From: Paraburkholderia sp. Ac-20340
Lineage (GTDB): Bacteria; Pseudomonadota; Gammaproteobacteria; Burkholderiales; Burkholderiaceae
Length of the DNA stretch: 64,000 bases
Reading direction: 5' to 3'
Assembly (NCBI RefSeq): GCF_017104965.1
Contig: NZ_JAAGPR010000009.1
Span: 1-64,000, forward strand
In this document: positions 44,830 through 53,784 of the stretch, one piece after another
How positions within the stretch are numbered: the stretch's first letter is position 1
Layout: every line of letters begins with the position of its first letter
Made by a program: the position numbers and the translations under genes
Notes under the pieces: generated by a model
Database searches by the model: none
The model's input: only the letters and a program-made list of their open reading frames with translations
What the model was told of the DNA's origin: nothing

Positions 44830-46086
44830 TTATTGCGCGGCGGAGGCAGCGGGTGCGGAAGCAGCCGACGCGCCGGATGCGGCGCCTGCGCTTGCGTAGC
44901 CCGATGCCGTCGCCTGGTCTGCCGAAGGCGCGCCCGGTGCGGGCGGCGGCGGCAGCTTGGCGTCCACGACCTTGACCTGAGCGCCCGGCTTGACCTTTTC
45001 GGTGCCCTGCACGATCACGCGATCGCCCGGATTCAGACCGCTATCGACCACCCAGTCCTGGCCGATCGAAGCCGACGTGACGACCGGATGCAGCTCGACC
45101 TTGTTGCTGGCGTTGACGACCATCACCGTCGCCTGGCCCTTCTGGTCGTGCTGGACGCCGATTTGCGGCACGAGGATCGCGTGGTCGTTGTTGCCTTCGT
45201 CGATGCGCGCGCGCACGAACATGCCCGGCAGCAGCACGTGGTCCGGGTTCGGGAACAGGGCGCGGATCGTCACCGAGCCGGTGGTCTGGTCGACGGTCAC
45301 GTCAGTGAACTGGAGCTTGCCCTGCTGCGAGTACGTGCGGCCGTCTTCGAGTACGAGCGAGACCTTGGCCGCGTCCGGGCCATTGGTCTTCAGGCGCCCG
45401 TCTTCGATCTCGCGGCGCAGCTTCAGGCCGTCGAGGCTCGATTGCGTCAGGTCGACGTACATCGGGTCCATCTGCTGCACGGTCGACAGCAGCGTGGCTG
45501 CGCTCGCCTGCACGTAAGCGCCCGGCGTGACCTGCGAAATGCCCACCTTGCCGGTGATCGGCGAGAGCACATCGGTGTAGCCCAGGTTGATCTGGGCGGT
45601 ATCGACGGCGGCCTTGCCGGCATCGACATCGGCCTGTGCCTGGCCTTGCGCGGACACGGCGTTGTCGTAGTCCTGCTTGCTCACCGCATTGGCCGAGACG
45701 AGCACCTTGTAGCGCGCGACGAGGGCGTTCTGCGTAACGAGATTGGCCTTGGCCTTCGCGAGCGTGGCCTTGGCGTTATTGAGCGTGGCGATGTACGGCG
45801 CCGGATCGATCTTGTACAGGCGCTGACCGGCCTTCACGACCGAGCCTTCGGTGAACTCGCGGCGCAGCACGATGCCGTCGACCCGCGCGCGAACCTGCGC
45901 GACGAGGAAGGCGTTGGTACGGCCGGGGAGTTCGGAGACGACCGGCACAGTGGTGGACTGGACGGTAACGACGCCCACTTCGGGCGTTTGCGGCGGCGGC
46001 GCCGACTGCTTTTGCCCGCAGGCTGCGAGCACAACGGCAGCCGTCGCGAAGCTGATTAGGCGGAATGGAACCCGTTCGACGCGCAT
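44830..46086 (-). CDS. RND efflux periplasmic adaptor (AcrA/MexA/BpeA type)
   Basis: 418 residues from the ATG at 46086, with AGAGG upstream. Lipobox VLAAC (Cys at about 23). The lipoyl halves are RTNAFLVAQVRARVDGIVLRREFTEGSVVKAGQRLYKIDPAPY and LGYTDVLSPITGKVG, separated by an alpha-hairpin with AKATLAKAKANLVTQNALVARYKVL. The beta-barrel and membrane-proximal domains follow. The C-terminal 45 residues are a low-complexity Ala/Pro/Ser extension. First gene of the operon, facing the TetR gene. Confidence 0.94.
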   Translation of the reverse strand: MRVERVPFRLISFATAAVVLAACGQKQSAPPPQTPEVGVVTVQSTTVPVVSELPGRTNAFLVAQVRARVDGIVLRREFTEGSVVKAGQRLYKIDPAPYIATLNNAKATLAKAKANLVTQNALVARYKVLVSANAVSKQDYDNAVSAQGQAQADVDAGKAAVDTAQINLGYTDVLSPITGKVGISQVTPGAYVQASAATLLSTVQQMDPMYVDLTQSSLDGLKLRREIEDGRLKTNGPDAAKVSLVLEDGRTYSQQGKLQFTDVTVDQTTGSVTIRALFPNPDHVLLPGMFVRARIDEGNNDHAILVPQIGVQHDQKGQATVMVVNASNKVELHPVVTSASIGQDWVVDSGLNPGDRVIVQGTEKVKPGAQVKVVDAKLPPPPAPGAPSADQATASGYASAGAASGASAASAPAASAAQ

Positions 46087-46527
46087 GGAGCGACCTCTGT
46101 CTATATCTGACAATTAAAAGCGTGCAGCGTCCTCGCGAGCGGGAGCAAGCAGGAGGACGACGACACACGCCAGCATCTGGCAATACCTGACGGATAACCC
46201 GGTACTTCAGGAAAGGCGCGATACCGGTCTGCAACATCCATCCGGGCTTCATTCGCGCGCCACCACAGGGGCGTCGCGCATTGGGGTTTCTACGACCGCT
46301 TGGCCAGTGACGGATATTAACCGGACATCTCTACTCAAGGTATCCAGGTGGTGGGGTGGTATTATAGATACATTCGCGAATGAATGTTTAAGAACACTTC
46401 AGCCCCATGAAGCGTCGTTCGGGCAGATTCCGCGCATGACATCCATATTACAAATCAATACTTTGCCCGCCTGACCCTGTAATGCCTGGCCACTCCACTC
46501 ACCCCGCCGCGAGGCGCTGACCCAAAC
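46087..46527. other. 441-bp divergent regulatory region of the efflux operon
   Basis: Holds the operator described at 46361-46387 and the long pump leader. No gene is recognisable. The TetR gene start at 46528 has no clear Shine-Dalgarno; its leader is about 140 bases if transcription starts near the same operator. Confidence 0.5.
46361..46387 (-). promoter_or_regulatory. Efflux operon promoter with embedded TetR operator
   Basis: On the minus strand the -10 TATAAT is at 46366-46361. Immediately upstream, ACATTC-GCGAAT-GAATGT (46370-46387) is an inverted repeat with the palindrome ATTCGCGAAT inside, resembling AcrR-type operators. It occupies the spacer between -35 and -10, so binding would block the pump promoter. 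The adaptor start is about 275 bases downstream, a long leader. Confidence 0.65.
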
Positions 46528-47208
46528 ATGGTCCGACGTACGAAAGAGGAAGCGCTGGAGACGCGCAACCGCATTCTCGACGCCGCCGAACACGTCTTCT
46601 TCGAGAAAGGCGTCTCGCGCAGTTCGCTCGCCGATATCGCCAATGCGGCGGGCGTGACGCGCGGCGCGATCTACTGGCATTTCGAAAACAAGGGCGACCT
46701 GTTCACGGCGATGTTCGATCGCGTGATCCTGCCGCTCGACGAACTCAAGGCGGCTTCGGTCGATCCGGGCGAGCCCGATCCGCTCGGCCGCATCAAGGAT
46801 CTGTGCGTGCTGTGCCTGCGCGACACCGCCACCGACGCCCGCCGCCGGCGCGTGTTCGAGATCCTGTTCCTGAAGTGCGAGTTCGTCGAAGAGATGGGAC
46901 CGGTGATGGCGCGTCATCAGGACAATATGCGCGAAGGGCTGATGCGTATCGAGGAAGGCCTGCGCAACGCGATGTCGAAGGGCCAGTTGCCCACCGATCT
47001 GGACGCCGCTCGCGCGGCGCGCGTGCTGCATTCGTTCATCACGGGCACGCTGCACGACATGGCGATCCTGCCGGATATGTTCGACGTGGCGAAGAACGCC
47101 CAGCGTCACGTCGAGGCGATGCTCGACGCGCTGACCAGCAGCCCGGCGCTGCGTACCGGCACCGACCTGGCCACTGACTCGGCCACCGATCCGGCCACTG
47201 ACGACTGA
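46528..47208 (+). CDS. TetR family repressor of the RND pump (AcrR/BpeR type)
   Basis: 226 residues. N-terminal HTH: RNRILDAAEHVFFEKGVSRSSLADIANAAGVTRGAIYWHFENKGDLF (about 13-60). The C-terminal ligand domain matches the AcrR C-terminal family (RRRRVFEILFLKCEFVEEMGPVM). It is divergent from the adaptor-pump-duct operon, the standard arrangement of local RND repressors, and the ACATTC/GAATGT operator stands between them. A repetitive tail ATDSATDPATDD ends the protein. Confidence 0.92.
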   Translation: MVRRTKEEALETRNRILDAAEHVFFEKGVSRSSLADIANAAGVTRGAIYWHFENKGDLFTAMFDRVILPLDELKAASVDPGEPDPLGRIKDLCVLCLRDTATDARRRRVFEILFLKCEFVEEMGPVMARHQDNMREGLMRIEEGLRNAMSKGQLPTDLDAARAARVLHSFITGTLHDMAILPDMFDVAKNAQRHVEAMLDALTSSPALRTGTDLATDSATDPATDD

Positions 47209-47222
47209 GCCGCCCGCGCGGT

Positions 47223-47963
47223 TCAACTCGCCGTGAAGTGGCGCGCCACGTAGAACAGGATCGCCACGAAGAAGATCATCGCGGCCCAGGCCCAGCCGGG
47301 CATCGCGTGCGGCGTGGGTTCGTGGCGCAGCGTGCTGGCCGCGCGCCCCGACAAGGTCCCGTCCGCATGCTGCGGCAGCAGATGCGCGCGGCGCGCCACG
47401 GCGGCGAGATTGATCGGCCGCAGAAACACATGCTGACGCCGCGGTTCTTTCCCGCGCACGCGATTGGGCGCCTGGCCATGCTTGGCCGCCACCACGGCGC
47501 AGAACTCGGTGAAAAACTCGTCGGCGAGTTCGTGCAACGCGTTTTCGATCTGGCGCGGCGGCAACTCGCCCAGCGGCCCGGTCAGCGTGGCCCACACCGA
47601 ATAATCGATACGCGTGCTCACGCCGCGCTCCACCGCCGCCGTCGCCGCCCGCTCCTCTTCCCGTAACGCCACATCGATCTGCCCGCGCAGCGAGCCGATG
47701 CCATCCGCACGCGCGCGAAAGCTCAGCACGCGGCGCGGCTTGAGCGGCACTTCGGCGACATCGCTGGCGATGTGAGCGCGCACTTCGTAACGCGCACGCA
47801 GCGGCCCGAGCGGCACGGTCAGCGTGATCGCGTACTCGCCGGGGCCGAGCCGGCGGAACGACTCGCAATGCTCCAGGCTCGCGCGCACGAGCGCGGCGTC
47901 CTGCAGCGCTTGCCAGACGGCGGACGGCTCGAGCGGAATCCTCAACGCGTCGTTCAGTTCCAT
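47223..47963 (-). CDS. CoxG-like SRPBCC-domain protein with C-terminal membrane anchor
   Basis: 246 residues. The N-terminal domain (about 1-150) matches the CO-dehydrogenase subunit G group of the START/SRPBCC fold: ELNDALRIPLEPSAVWQALQDAALVRASL, FRRLGPGEYAITLTVPLGPLRARYEV and YSVWATLTGPLGELPPRQIENALHELADEFF. A Pro/Arg linker leads to one C-terminal helix WAWAAMIFFVAILFYVARHF. No CO dehydrogenase genes are nearby, so the role is unknown; homologues recruit proteins to the membrane. It converges with the TetR gene. Confidence 0.85.
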   Translation of the reverse strand: MELNDALRIPLEPSAVWQALQDAALVRASLEHCESFRRLGPGEYAITLTVPLGPLRARYEVRAHIASDVAEVPLKPRRVLSFRARADGIGSLRGQIDVALREEERAATAAVERGVSTRIDYSVWATLTGPLGELPPRQIENALHELADEFFTEFCAVVAAKHGQAPNRVRGKEPRRQHVFLRPINLAAVARRAHLLPQHADGTLSGRAASTLRHEPTPHAMPGWAWAAMIFFVAILFYVARHFTAS

Positions 47964-48039
47964 GGCGGCTCCCCGATGATGGTGCGAGAAGGTCGGATCG
48001 TTGTCGAAAGGTGGATGGGGCGGCCCGCAAACGCGCGGC

Positions 48040-48405
48040 TCAGGAGGTCTGGTCGATGCGATCGACGCGTTCGGCGTCGAAGGCCAGATAACCGCCGATA
48101 CCGCTCACCGTCTCGTGCGGCGCCTCGTAGCTCCACGCGGCGTCTTCGATACGGCCGTCTTCGGTACGCAGATGGAAATACGCCGCGCTGCCCTTGTGCG
48201 GACATGGCGTGATGCGTTCGGAGCGTTCGAGCCGCGCCATGTTCACGTCGGCGCGCGGGAAATAGAAGACGTCGGGAAGGCCTGTTTCGCTGACCGTGAG
48301 GGCCGCGAGCGTGTCGGCGATCGTGATGCCGCCATGGATCACGCGCACGCGATGGCGGTTCACGACGATATCGATGCGATGGCCGGCGTCCGGTTCGACC
48401 GCCAT
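48040..48405 (-). CDS. DUF427 family protein
   Basis: 121 residues from the ATG at 48405, which has AGGGAG 6 bases upstream. The DUF427 fold is recognisable from RIDIVVNRHRVRVIHGGITIADTLAALTVSETGLPDVFYFPRADVN, then ITPCPHKGSAAYFHL and AAWSYEAPHETVSGIGGYLAFD. These small beta-rich proteins have no established function. It ends 76 bases before the CoxG-like gene start on the same strand, so the two may be co-transcribed. Confidence 0.85.
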   Translation of the reverse strand: MAVEPDAGHRIDIVVNRHRVRVIHGGITIADTLAALTVSETGLPDVFYFPRADVNMARLERSERITPCPHKGSAAYFHLRTEDGRIEDAAWSYEAPHETVSGIGGYLAFDAERVDRIDQTS

Positions 48406-48715
48406 GATCTGCTCCCTGATCGAGGTGCGCCGCAACAGGCTGGCGCAACGCCGCTGGTTGGCCGGCTTGCCGGCACGGTGCCGGTCATGGCCGATTTATC
48501 CTGCTCCCTGACGCTCGCGTAGCCGGACATTGTCTTCCCTGCGCATGACGACCAAATAAAACATCGACATAGCACGCGCCAGAAAAAAGCCACGGCGAAC
48601 CCGTGGCTTCATTATCGGCCAAACTTCGCCGGCTTGCGCAACATGATGCGGGCAGGCGACAGCCATGTGCGCTAGCGCACAGACGGCCCTCGCCCGCCGT
48701 GACGCCCAGTGACGA
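48406..48715. other. 310-bp intergenic region upstream of the DUF427 gene
   Basis: Contains the terminator at 48583-48608 for the gene to the right and about 180 bases of presumptive promoter region for the DUF427 gene. No gene or repeat is evident. Confidence 0.5.
48583..48608 (-). terminator. Terminator of the exported-protein gene at 48716
   Basis: AGCCACGG and CCGTGGCT pair over 8 bp with a 5-base loop; six T follow on the minus strand. Confidence 0.85.
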
Positions 48716-49276
48716 TTACCAGACGAACGAGGCGCGCGCGCTACCGTTCGAACCCACCGTCACGGCGCTGGTTTTGTCGACGCCCGCGTGGCTCACGTGC
48801 ACCGTGTAGCGGCCCGGACGCACGCGCACGAGCATGTACGGTCCGCGCGAAGTCGCGTCGAGCACGCTGGCGCCGTGGGCGTCGGTGATCTGCACGTGGA
48901 CATCGGCGAGGAACTCGGCCTTGCGGCCGGTGAAGCGCAGCGCGAGCGGCCACGAGTGTTGCGCGGCTTGCAGCGCCTTCGATTCGTCCTGGCCGACGCC
49001 GCCGGAGACGAACGAGACATCGCCCTGTTGCTGCACTTGCGGCATGCCTTCGCCGTTGACGTTGCCCGCGCTGGTGTTGTCGCTGCTCGAACCGCCGACG
49101 GTCGCATTGCCCATCGTGCCGTTCATGTTGTCGGTGCCGGCATTGCCGCCGGGAGGCATGGCCTGCTGCGCCTGCGCGACGCCGATACTGCCCGCGAAGC
49201 CGATTGCACCGATGCCCAGGGTGGCCGCCAGTGCAGCGGCCGAAAGGACGGGACGCGTATTACGAAACATCTTCAT
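48716..49276 (-). CDS. Exported protein with carboxypeptidase-regulatory-like beta domain, function unknown
   Basis: 186 residues. The signal peptide ends VAQAQ (about 36). A low-complexity Gly/Asn/Ser region (about 38-80) precedes a compact C-terminal domain (about 95-186): WPLALRFTGRKAEFLADVHVQITDAHGASVLD, then SRGPYMLVRVRPGRYTVHVSHAGVDKTSAVTV. The pattern of a short beta-sandwich with a PGRYTV motif resembles carboxypeptidase regulatory or prealbumin-like domains. Probably periplasmic. It is a single gene with its own terminator. Confidence 0.7.
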   Translation of the reverse strand: MKMFRNTRPVLSAAALAATLGIGAIGFAGSIGVAQAQQAMPPGGNAGTDNMNGTMGNATVGGSSSDNTSAGNVNGEGMPQVQQQGDVSFVSGGVGQDESKALQAAQHSWPLALRFTGRKAEFLADVHVQITDAHGASVLDATSRGPYMLVRVRPGRYTVHVSHAGVDKTSAVTVGSNGSARASFVW

Positions 49277-49402
49277 CGTGGCTGCTCCTCAACAGGTTTG
49301 CGGCTCGACTCGAGCGCAAGGCGTGTGCCCGCCCCGCCGCACTCACACCCGCACTCATATCGATAGCGACGATATCGGCAATTCGCGCCGATCGCTCCTG
49401 CA

Positions 49403-49438
49403 GCGCACAAAACGGCGCACAGAACGGCGCACAAAACC
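49403..49438. repeat. Three tandem 12-bp repeats
   Basis: GCGCACAAAACG, GCGCACAGAACG and GCGCACAAAACC are contiguous, between the protease terminator and the exported-protein gene. Confidence 0.8.
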
Positions 49439-49446
49439 GCGCGCCC

Positions 49447-49487
49447 AAAAGAAAACTGCCGCCGGACACGAAGCCCCGGCGGCAGTG
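49447..49487 (-). terminator. Terminator of the Do-family protease gene
   Basis: CTGCCGCCGG and CCGGCGGCAG pair over 10 bp with a 10-base loop; TTTTCTTTT follows on the minus strand. Confidence 0.85.
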
Positions 49488-49551
49488 AAAAGCGACCCGA
49501 CAATCCCGGTAGTACAACGCAGCGGGCCGCCAGAGCGAACCGTTGCGGACG

Positions 49552-51060
49552 TTAGCCGAGATCGACCGGCACGAAGATCTGCGCGTCGTCGCGCTGGATC
49601 AGCAAAGCGATGCTGTTGCCGGCCTGCGCGATCATCTGCTTGAGCTGGTCGGCGCTGCTCACCGGGCGGCCGTTCACGGCGAGAATCACATCGCCCTGCT
49701 GGATGCCCGCGCTTTCCGCCGCGCCGCCCGCCTGCTCGACGAGCAGACCGTGATCGAGCGAGCTGTTGCTCTTCTCTTCCGGTGTGAGCGGACGCACCGC
49801 GACACCCAGGCGACCCTGCATCTGCGACTGCGGCGTGTCGTTCGACGCGACCTTGCTGTCGGAGAGCGAGCCGATCGTCGCCGTCAGATCCTTGGTGCCC
49901 TTGTCGCGCCAGATCTGGATATCGGCCTTGGTGCCCGGCTTCATGCCCGCGATCAGCGACGGCAGATCGGACGAATCGCCCACCTGCTCGCCGTTCACCG
50001 ACACGATCACGTCGCCCGGCTTCAGACCCGCCTTGGCGGCCGGGCCGCTGGCGTCCACCGAACTCACCAGCGCGCCGTGCGGCTTGTCCATGCCGAACGA
50101 GTTCGCCAGCGTCTGGTTCATCGATTGCACCGCAACGCCCAGGCGTCCGCGGCTCACATGGCCGGTCTTGACGAGATCGTCCTTGACCTTCATGGCTTCG
50201 GTGATCGGGATCGCGAACGACAGGCCCTGGAAGCCGCCCGTCTGCGAGTAGATCATCGAGTTGATGCCGATCACTTCGCCTTGCAGATTGAAGAGCGGGC
50301 CGCCCGAATTGCCCGGGTTCACCGGCACATCGGTCTGGATGAACGGCGTGTAGTTTTCATCGGGCAGCGAGCGCGATTTCGCGCTGATGATGCCCGAGGT
50401 CACGGTGTTGTCGAAGCCATACGGCGAGCCGATCGCCACCACCCACTGGCCGACCTTGCTCTGGCGCGGATCGCCGATCTTCACGGTCGGCAGATCCTTC
50501 GCGTCGATCTTGAGCACGGCGACGTCCGACTGCTTGTCCGCGCCCACCACCTTGGCCTTGAATTCGCGCTTGTCGGTGAGCTTGACCGTCACGACGTTCG
50601 CGCCATCGACGACGTGCGCGTTGGTCAGAATGTAGCCGTCCGGGCTGATGATGAAACCGGAGCCCAGGCTCGCGCTCGGCGTATCCGGCTGTGCACCGCC
50701 GCCGTCGCCACCCATGCCGGGCATGCCGCCATAGAAGTGCTTGAAGAACTGATAGAACGGGTCGCTCGGATCGATCGGCAATTGCTGCGCACCGCCGCCA
50801 CCGCCGCCGCCGCGCAGGGCGGTCTGCTTCACCACATGCTTCGCACTGATGTTGACGACCGCCGGGCCGTAGGTTTCCACGAGGCCCGAGAAGTCAGGAA
50901 TGCCGGTCTTGGCCGCGGCTTCGGCAGGCATCATCGCGGCCTGCGCGGGCGTGATGACCTGGGGCGGCGGCACATCGCGGCGCCCGGCCACGTAGCCCGC
51001 CGACAACGCGACGGCTACAGCGATGGCCACGGCACTGCGGGTAATGACTTTGGTATTCAT
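49552..51060 (-). CDS. Do/DegP family periplasmic serine protease (MucD/DegQ type)
   Basis: 502 residues. N-terminal signal/anchor (SAVAIAVAVALSAGYVAG). The trypsin-like domain carries the catalytic triad: His in LTNAHVVDGA, Asp in KQSDVAVLKID, and Ser in NPGNSGGPLFN. A Gly-rich loop (RGGGGGGGAQQ and YGGMPGMGGDGGG) precedes it. Two PDZ domains follow, beginning near GRLGVAVQSMNQTLANSFGM and GRLGVAVRPLTPEEKSNSS. It degrades or refolds damaged envelope proteins. It lies downstream of a two-component system on the same strand, with a 261-bp gap that may hold its own promoter. Confidence 0.94.
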   Translation of the reverse strand: MNTKVITRSAVAIAVAVALSAGYVAGRRDVPPPQVITPAQAAMMPAEAAAKTGIPDFSGLVETYGPAVVNISAKHVVKQTALRGGGGGGGAQQLPIDPSDPFYQFFKHFYGGMPGMGGDGGGAQPDTPSASLGSGFIISPDGYILTNAHVVDGANVVTVKLTDKREFKAKVVGADKQSDVAVLKIDAKDLPTVKIGDPRQSKVGQWVVAIGSPYGFDNTVTSGIISAKSRSLPDENYTPFIQTDVPVNPGNSGGPLFNLQGEVIGINSMIYSQTGGFQGLSFAIPITEAMKVKDDLVKTGHVSRGRLGVAVQSMNQTLANSFGMDKPHGALVSSVDASGPAAKAGLKPGDVIVSVNGEQVGDSSDLPSLIAGMKPGTKADIQIWRDKGTKDLTATIGSLSDSKVASNDTPQSQMQGRLGVAVRPLTPEEKSNSSLDHGLLVEQAGGAAESAGIQQGDVILAVNGRPVSSADQLKQMIAQAGNSIALLIQRDDAQIFVPVDLG

Positions 51061-51321
51061 AGTGGACTCCTTGCGCGGGATGCTGTCACGACGTAACGAA
51101 GGTTAAGCCGCGTCACTTAAAGGAGTCTTAATTCAGGAACTATTCCGCGAAGGCGCCGCAAGCGCCCGCGTGGCGGGCGTTTGGGTGAATGGGGAGCGAT
51201 GAAAAGATCGATGCGCGCGCATCGATCTCGACCTACAGATTGAAAGCAATCCGGAATTTTTACGGTGAGCTTTCAGATGCCGCGATTAAACGCTTCTATT
51301 CACCTCTATTAAACGCCGCGG

Positions 51322-52623
51322 TCAAAACCGCACGTCGATCTGCAAACCGCCCGCAGGAGAATCGTCGAGCCCGATCGTCGCGTCGTGCTGATCGGCGATA
51401 CGGCGCACGATCGCGAGCCCGAGTCCCGTGCCGGCCACATCCGTGCGCGCGCGATTCGCGCCCGACCCCACACGATAGAAACGGTCGAACACGCGCGCGC
51501 GCTCTTCCACGGGAATGCCCGGCCCGCTATCCGCGATACGCACGAGCGGATGGCCGTCCTGCACCAGCAGGCTCACATCCACGCGGCCACCCGCAGGCGT
51601 GTACTTGGTCGCGTTATCGAGCAGATTGTTGAACATCACGCGCAAGGCGTGCGCGTCGCCGTGCACCTGCGCGGCCACGCTTTCCTCGATGCCGAGATCG
51701 ACGCCACGTTGCTGCGCGAGCGGCGCATAGTTGAGCACGCAATCATCGAGCAGCGCATGCAGATCGACGCTTTGCGCGCGGGCGTGACCATCGGGTTCGG
51801 AGCGCGCGAGCGCGAGCAGTTGTTCGGCCAGACGCGTCGCGCGCGTCACGCCCGCCTGCAGATCGCCGAGCGCTTCGCGGCGCGTTTCGTCATCCTTTGC
51901 GCGCGCAACCAGTTGCGCCTGAATCTGCACGGCCGCCAGCGGCGTGCGCAGTTCGTGCGCGGCATCGGCGACAAAGGCTTTTTGCGTATCGAGCGCCTGC
52001 GCGAGGCGTTCGAGCAGCGCGTTCAACGCATGCACGAGCGGCATCACTTCGCGCGGCAAACGCTCTTCGGGCAGCGGATCGAGTGCTTCGGGATGACGCG
52101 TGTCGAGCGCGCGCGCCACCCGCGAAAGCGGCTTGAGACCGCGCCCCACCACCATCCACACGGCCAGGCCGAGAAACGGCAGCAGCACGATCAGCGGCCA
52201 GAGCGTGCGCAGCGCGACGTTCGCCGCCAGCCGGTTACGCACCGACACCGGCTGCGCCAGCTGCACGACGTTATCGCCGACGATCGCGCCATACACGCGC
52301 CAGTCGCCGCGATCGGTCTTCTCGGTCGAAAAGCCCAGTTCCGCACGCGGCGCGAGCGGCGCACGCGGGTGCGAGTAGTACATCAGCACGCCGTTGCGAT
52401 TCCAGATCTGCAGCACGATGCCCTCGGCGCCGGTATCGCGCGAACTGAGGATCTCGTTGAACGGCTCGGAGGGCAGCGCCTCGGCGATTTCGCGTAGCTG
52501 GTAATCGAACAGCTCGTTGGCCTCCGCAAGCGCCTGGCGATAGATCAGCCAGCCCGCGAGACTCACGCCCGCGACCACGATCGCGAGCAGCCAGAACAGC
52601 AGTTGTCGTCGTATTGAACTCAT
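51322..52623 (-). CDS. Two-component sensor histidine kinase (QseC/TctE-like)
   Basis: 433 residues. Two membrane helices (about 9-27 and 158-178) bracket a 130-residue periplasmic sensor. There is a HAMP-like segment, then the HisKA motif FVADAAHELRTPLAAVQIQ (phospho-His), N-box FNNLLDNATKYTP, G1 IADSGPGIP and G2 GTGLGLAIVRRI. Its start lies 27 bases after the response regulator stop. Signal unknown; the neighbouring periplasmic protease suggests envelope sensing, as an inference. Confidence 0.93.
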   Translation of the reverse strand: MSSIRRQLLFWLLAIVVAGVSLAGWLIYRQALAEANELFDYQLREIAEALPSEPFNEILSSRDTGAEGIVLQIWNRNGVLMYYSHPRAPLAPRAELGFSTEKTDRGDWRVYGAIVGDNVVQLAQPVSVRNRLAANVALRTLWPLIVLLPFLGLAVWMVVGRGLKPLSRVARALDTRHPEALDPLPEERLPREVMPLVHALNALLERLAQALDTQKAFVADAAHELRTPLAAVQIQAQLVARAKDDETRREALGDLQAGVTRATRLAEQLLALARSEPDGHARAQSVDLHALLDDCVLNYAPLAQQRGVDLGIEESVAAQVHGDAHALRVMFNNLLDNATKYTPAGGRVDVSLLVQDGHPLVRIADSGPGIPVEERARVFDRFYRVGSGANRARTDVAGTGLGLAIVRRIADQHDATIGLDDSPAGGLQIDVRF

Positions 52624-52650
52624 CCAGAACTCATCCGCAGGCGCAGGTCC

Positions 52651-53313
52651 TCAGGCGTCCTTCGCAATCATGTAACCGAGGCCGCGCACGTTGCGGATCA
52701 GATCGGCGCCGAGCTTTTTGCGCAGCGCGTGGATATAGACCTCGACGGTATTGCTGCCGATCTCCTCGCCCCAGCCGTACATTTTTTCTTCGAGCTGGGT
52801 TTTGGAGAGCACCGCGCCCGGACGCGCGAGCAGCGCTTCGAGCAGCGCGAATTCGCGTGCCGACAGCGCGACCGGCGCGCCGTCCTGGGTGACCTGGTGC
52901 GAAGCGGGATCGAGCGTGATCGAACCATGGCGGATGGTCGAATCGCTGCGGCCCGACTGGCGGCGGATCAGCGCGCGCATGCGGGCGCCGAGTTCGTCGA
53001 GATCGAAAGGCTTGATGAGGTAATCGTCGGCGCCCGCGTCGAGACCCTTCACGCGGTCGGCGACGGCGTCGCGCGCGGTGAGGATCAGCACCGGCAGCGC
53101 GTTGCCGCGCGCGCGCAGCGTACGCAGCACGTCGAGGCCGTCGCGTTTGGGCAGCCCGAGATCGAGCAGCATCAGATCGTAGCTTTCGCCGCTCGCGGCC
53201 GACAGCGCGGCTTCGCCGTCCTCGACCCAATCGACCGCAAAGCCTTCGCCGCGCAGCGCCTTGCGCACGCCCTCGGCGATCATGCGGTCATCTTCGACTA
53301 GCAGTATGCGCAT
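52651..53313 (-). CDS. OmpR/PhoB family response regulator
   Basis: 220 residues from the ATG at 53313. Receiver domain: acidic pair EDD at 7-9, phospho-acceptor Asp51 in LMLLDLGLPKRDG, and Lys in YLIKPFDLDEL. C-terminal winged helix (about 125-218) with VALSAREFALLEALLARPGAVLSKTQLEEKMYG and NTVEVYIHALRKKLG. First gene of the two-component operon; its partner kinase follows. Confidence 0.95.
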   Translation of the reverse strand: MRILLVEDDRMIAEGVRKALRGEGFAVDWVEDGEAALSAASGESYDLMLLDLGLPKRDGLDVLRTLRARGNALPVLILTARDAVADRVKGLDAGADDYLIKPFDLDELGARMRALIRRQSGRSDSTIRHGSITLDPASHQVTQDGAPVALSAREFALLEALLARPGAVLSKTQLEEKMYGWGEEIGSNTVEVYIHALRKKLGADLIRNVRGLGYMIAKDA

Positions 53314-53784
53314 CGTAGTGAAATGGCAGGCGGCGCCCAGCGCCGCACTTCGTTGATGACGATGCTGCATTCTAGCGCCTTGCCGCGGTCGTTCCTTTCA
53401 TTGCGCAGACCGCGCGCGCACGCGAAGCTTGCAGCGACCCTGCGCCTGCGTAACCTTCGCTCACTTTTTCCCGTCGTTTCTTCGATTTATCGCCAACGAC
53501 GCACGCAGGCCGCGCGAGGTCTTTACAATGGGCGCTTTTGCGGCGCGCGGCGTCGCGAAGCCGATTGCGCCCTTTCATGCTGCTGCGTCGTGCGGCGGCT
53601 GCGCAGGCCTCGCGGCAGCAGCGCGACTGCGCTTTTTTTATCGCGATGTGCGCGCGATTTTTATCGCGTACTTTTATCGCGTTTTTTGCTTGATTCCGCG
53701 TCCGCGCGCGACGTCGCGAAGCCCCCGCCCGGGTCTCGCGCCGCGCCCGGCCCCTGCACTGCCCGCCCAATTCCAACGCATTTC
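53314..53784. other. 471-bp divergent region between the response regulator and dacB
   Basis: No gene recognised. TACAAT at 53524-53529 may be a -10. TTTTATCGCG is repeated three times on the plus strand (53636-53645, 53659-53668, 53672-53681) in a T-rich stretch ahead of dacB. The first copy follows a GC-rich segment and could act as a terminator-like element. Confidence 0.45.

Noticed and set aside
47223-47963. Carbon monoxide dehydrogenase maturation locus
   Set aside because: Only a CoxG-like domain is present; no coxMSL or molybdenum genes are in the window.
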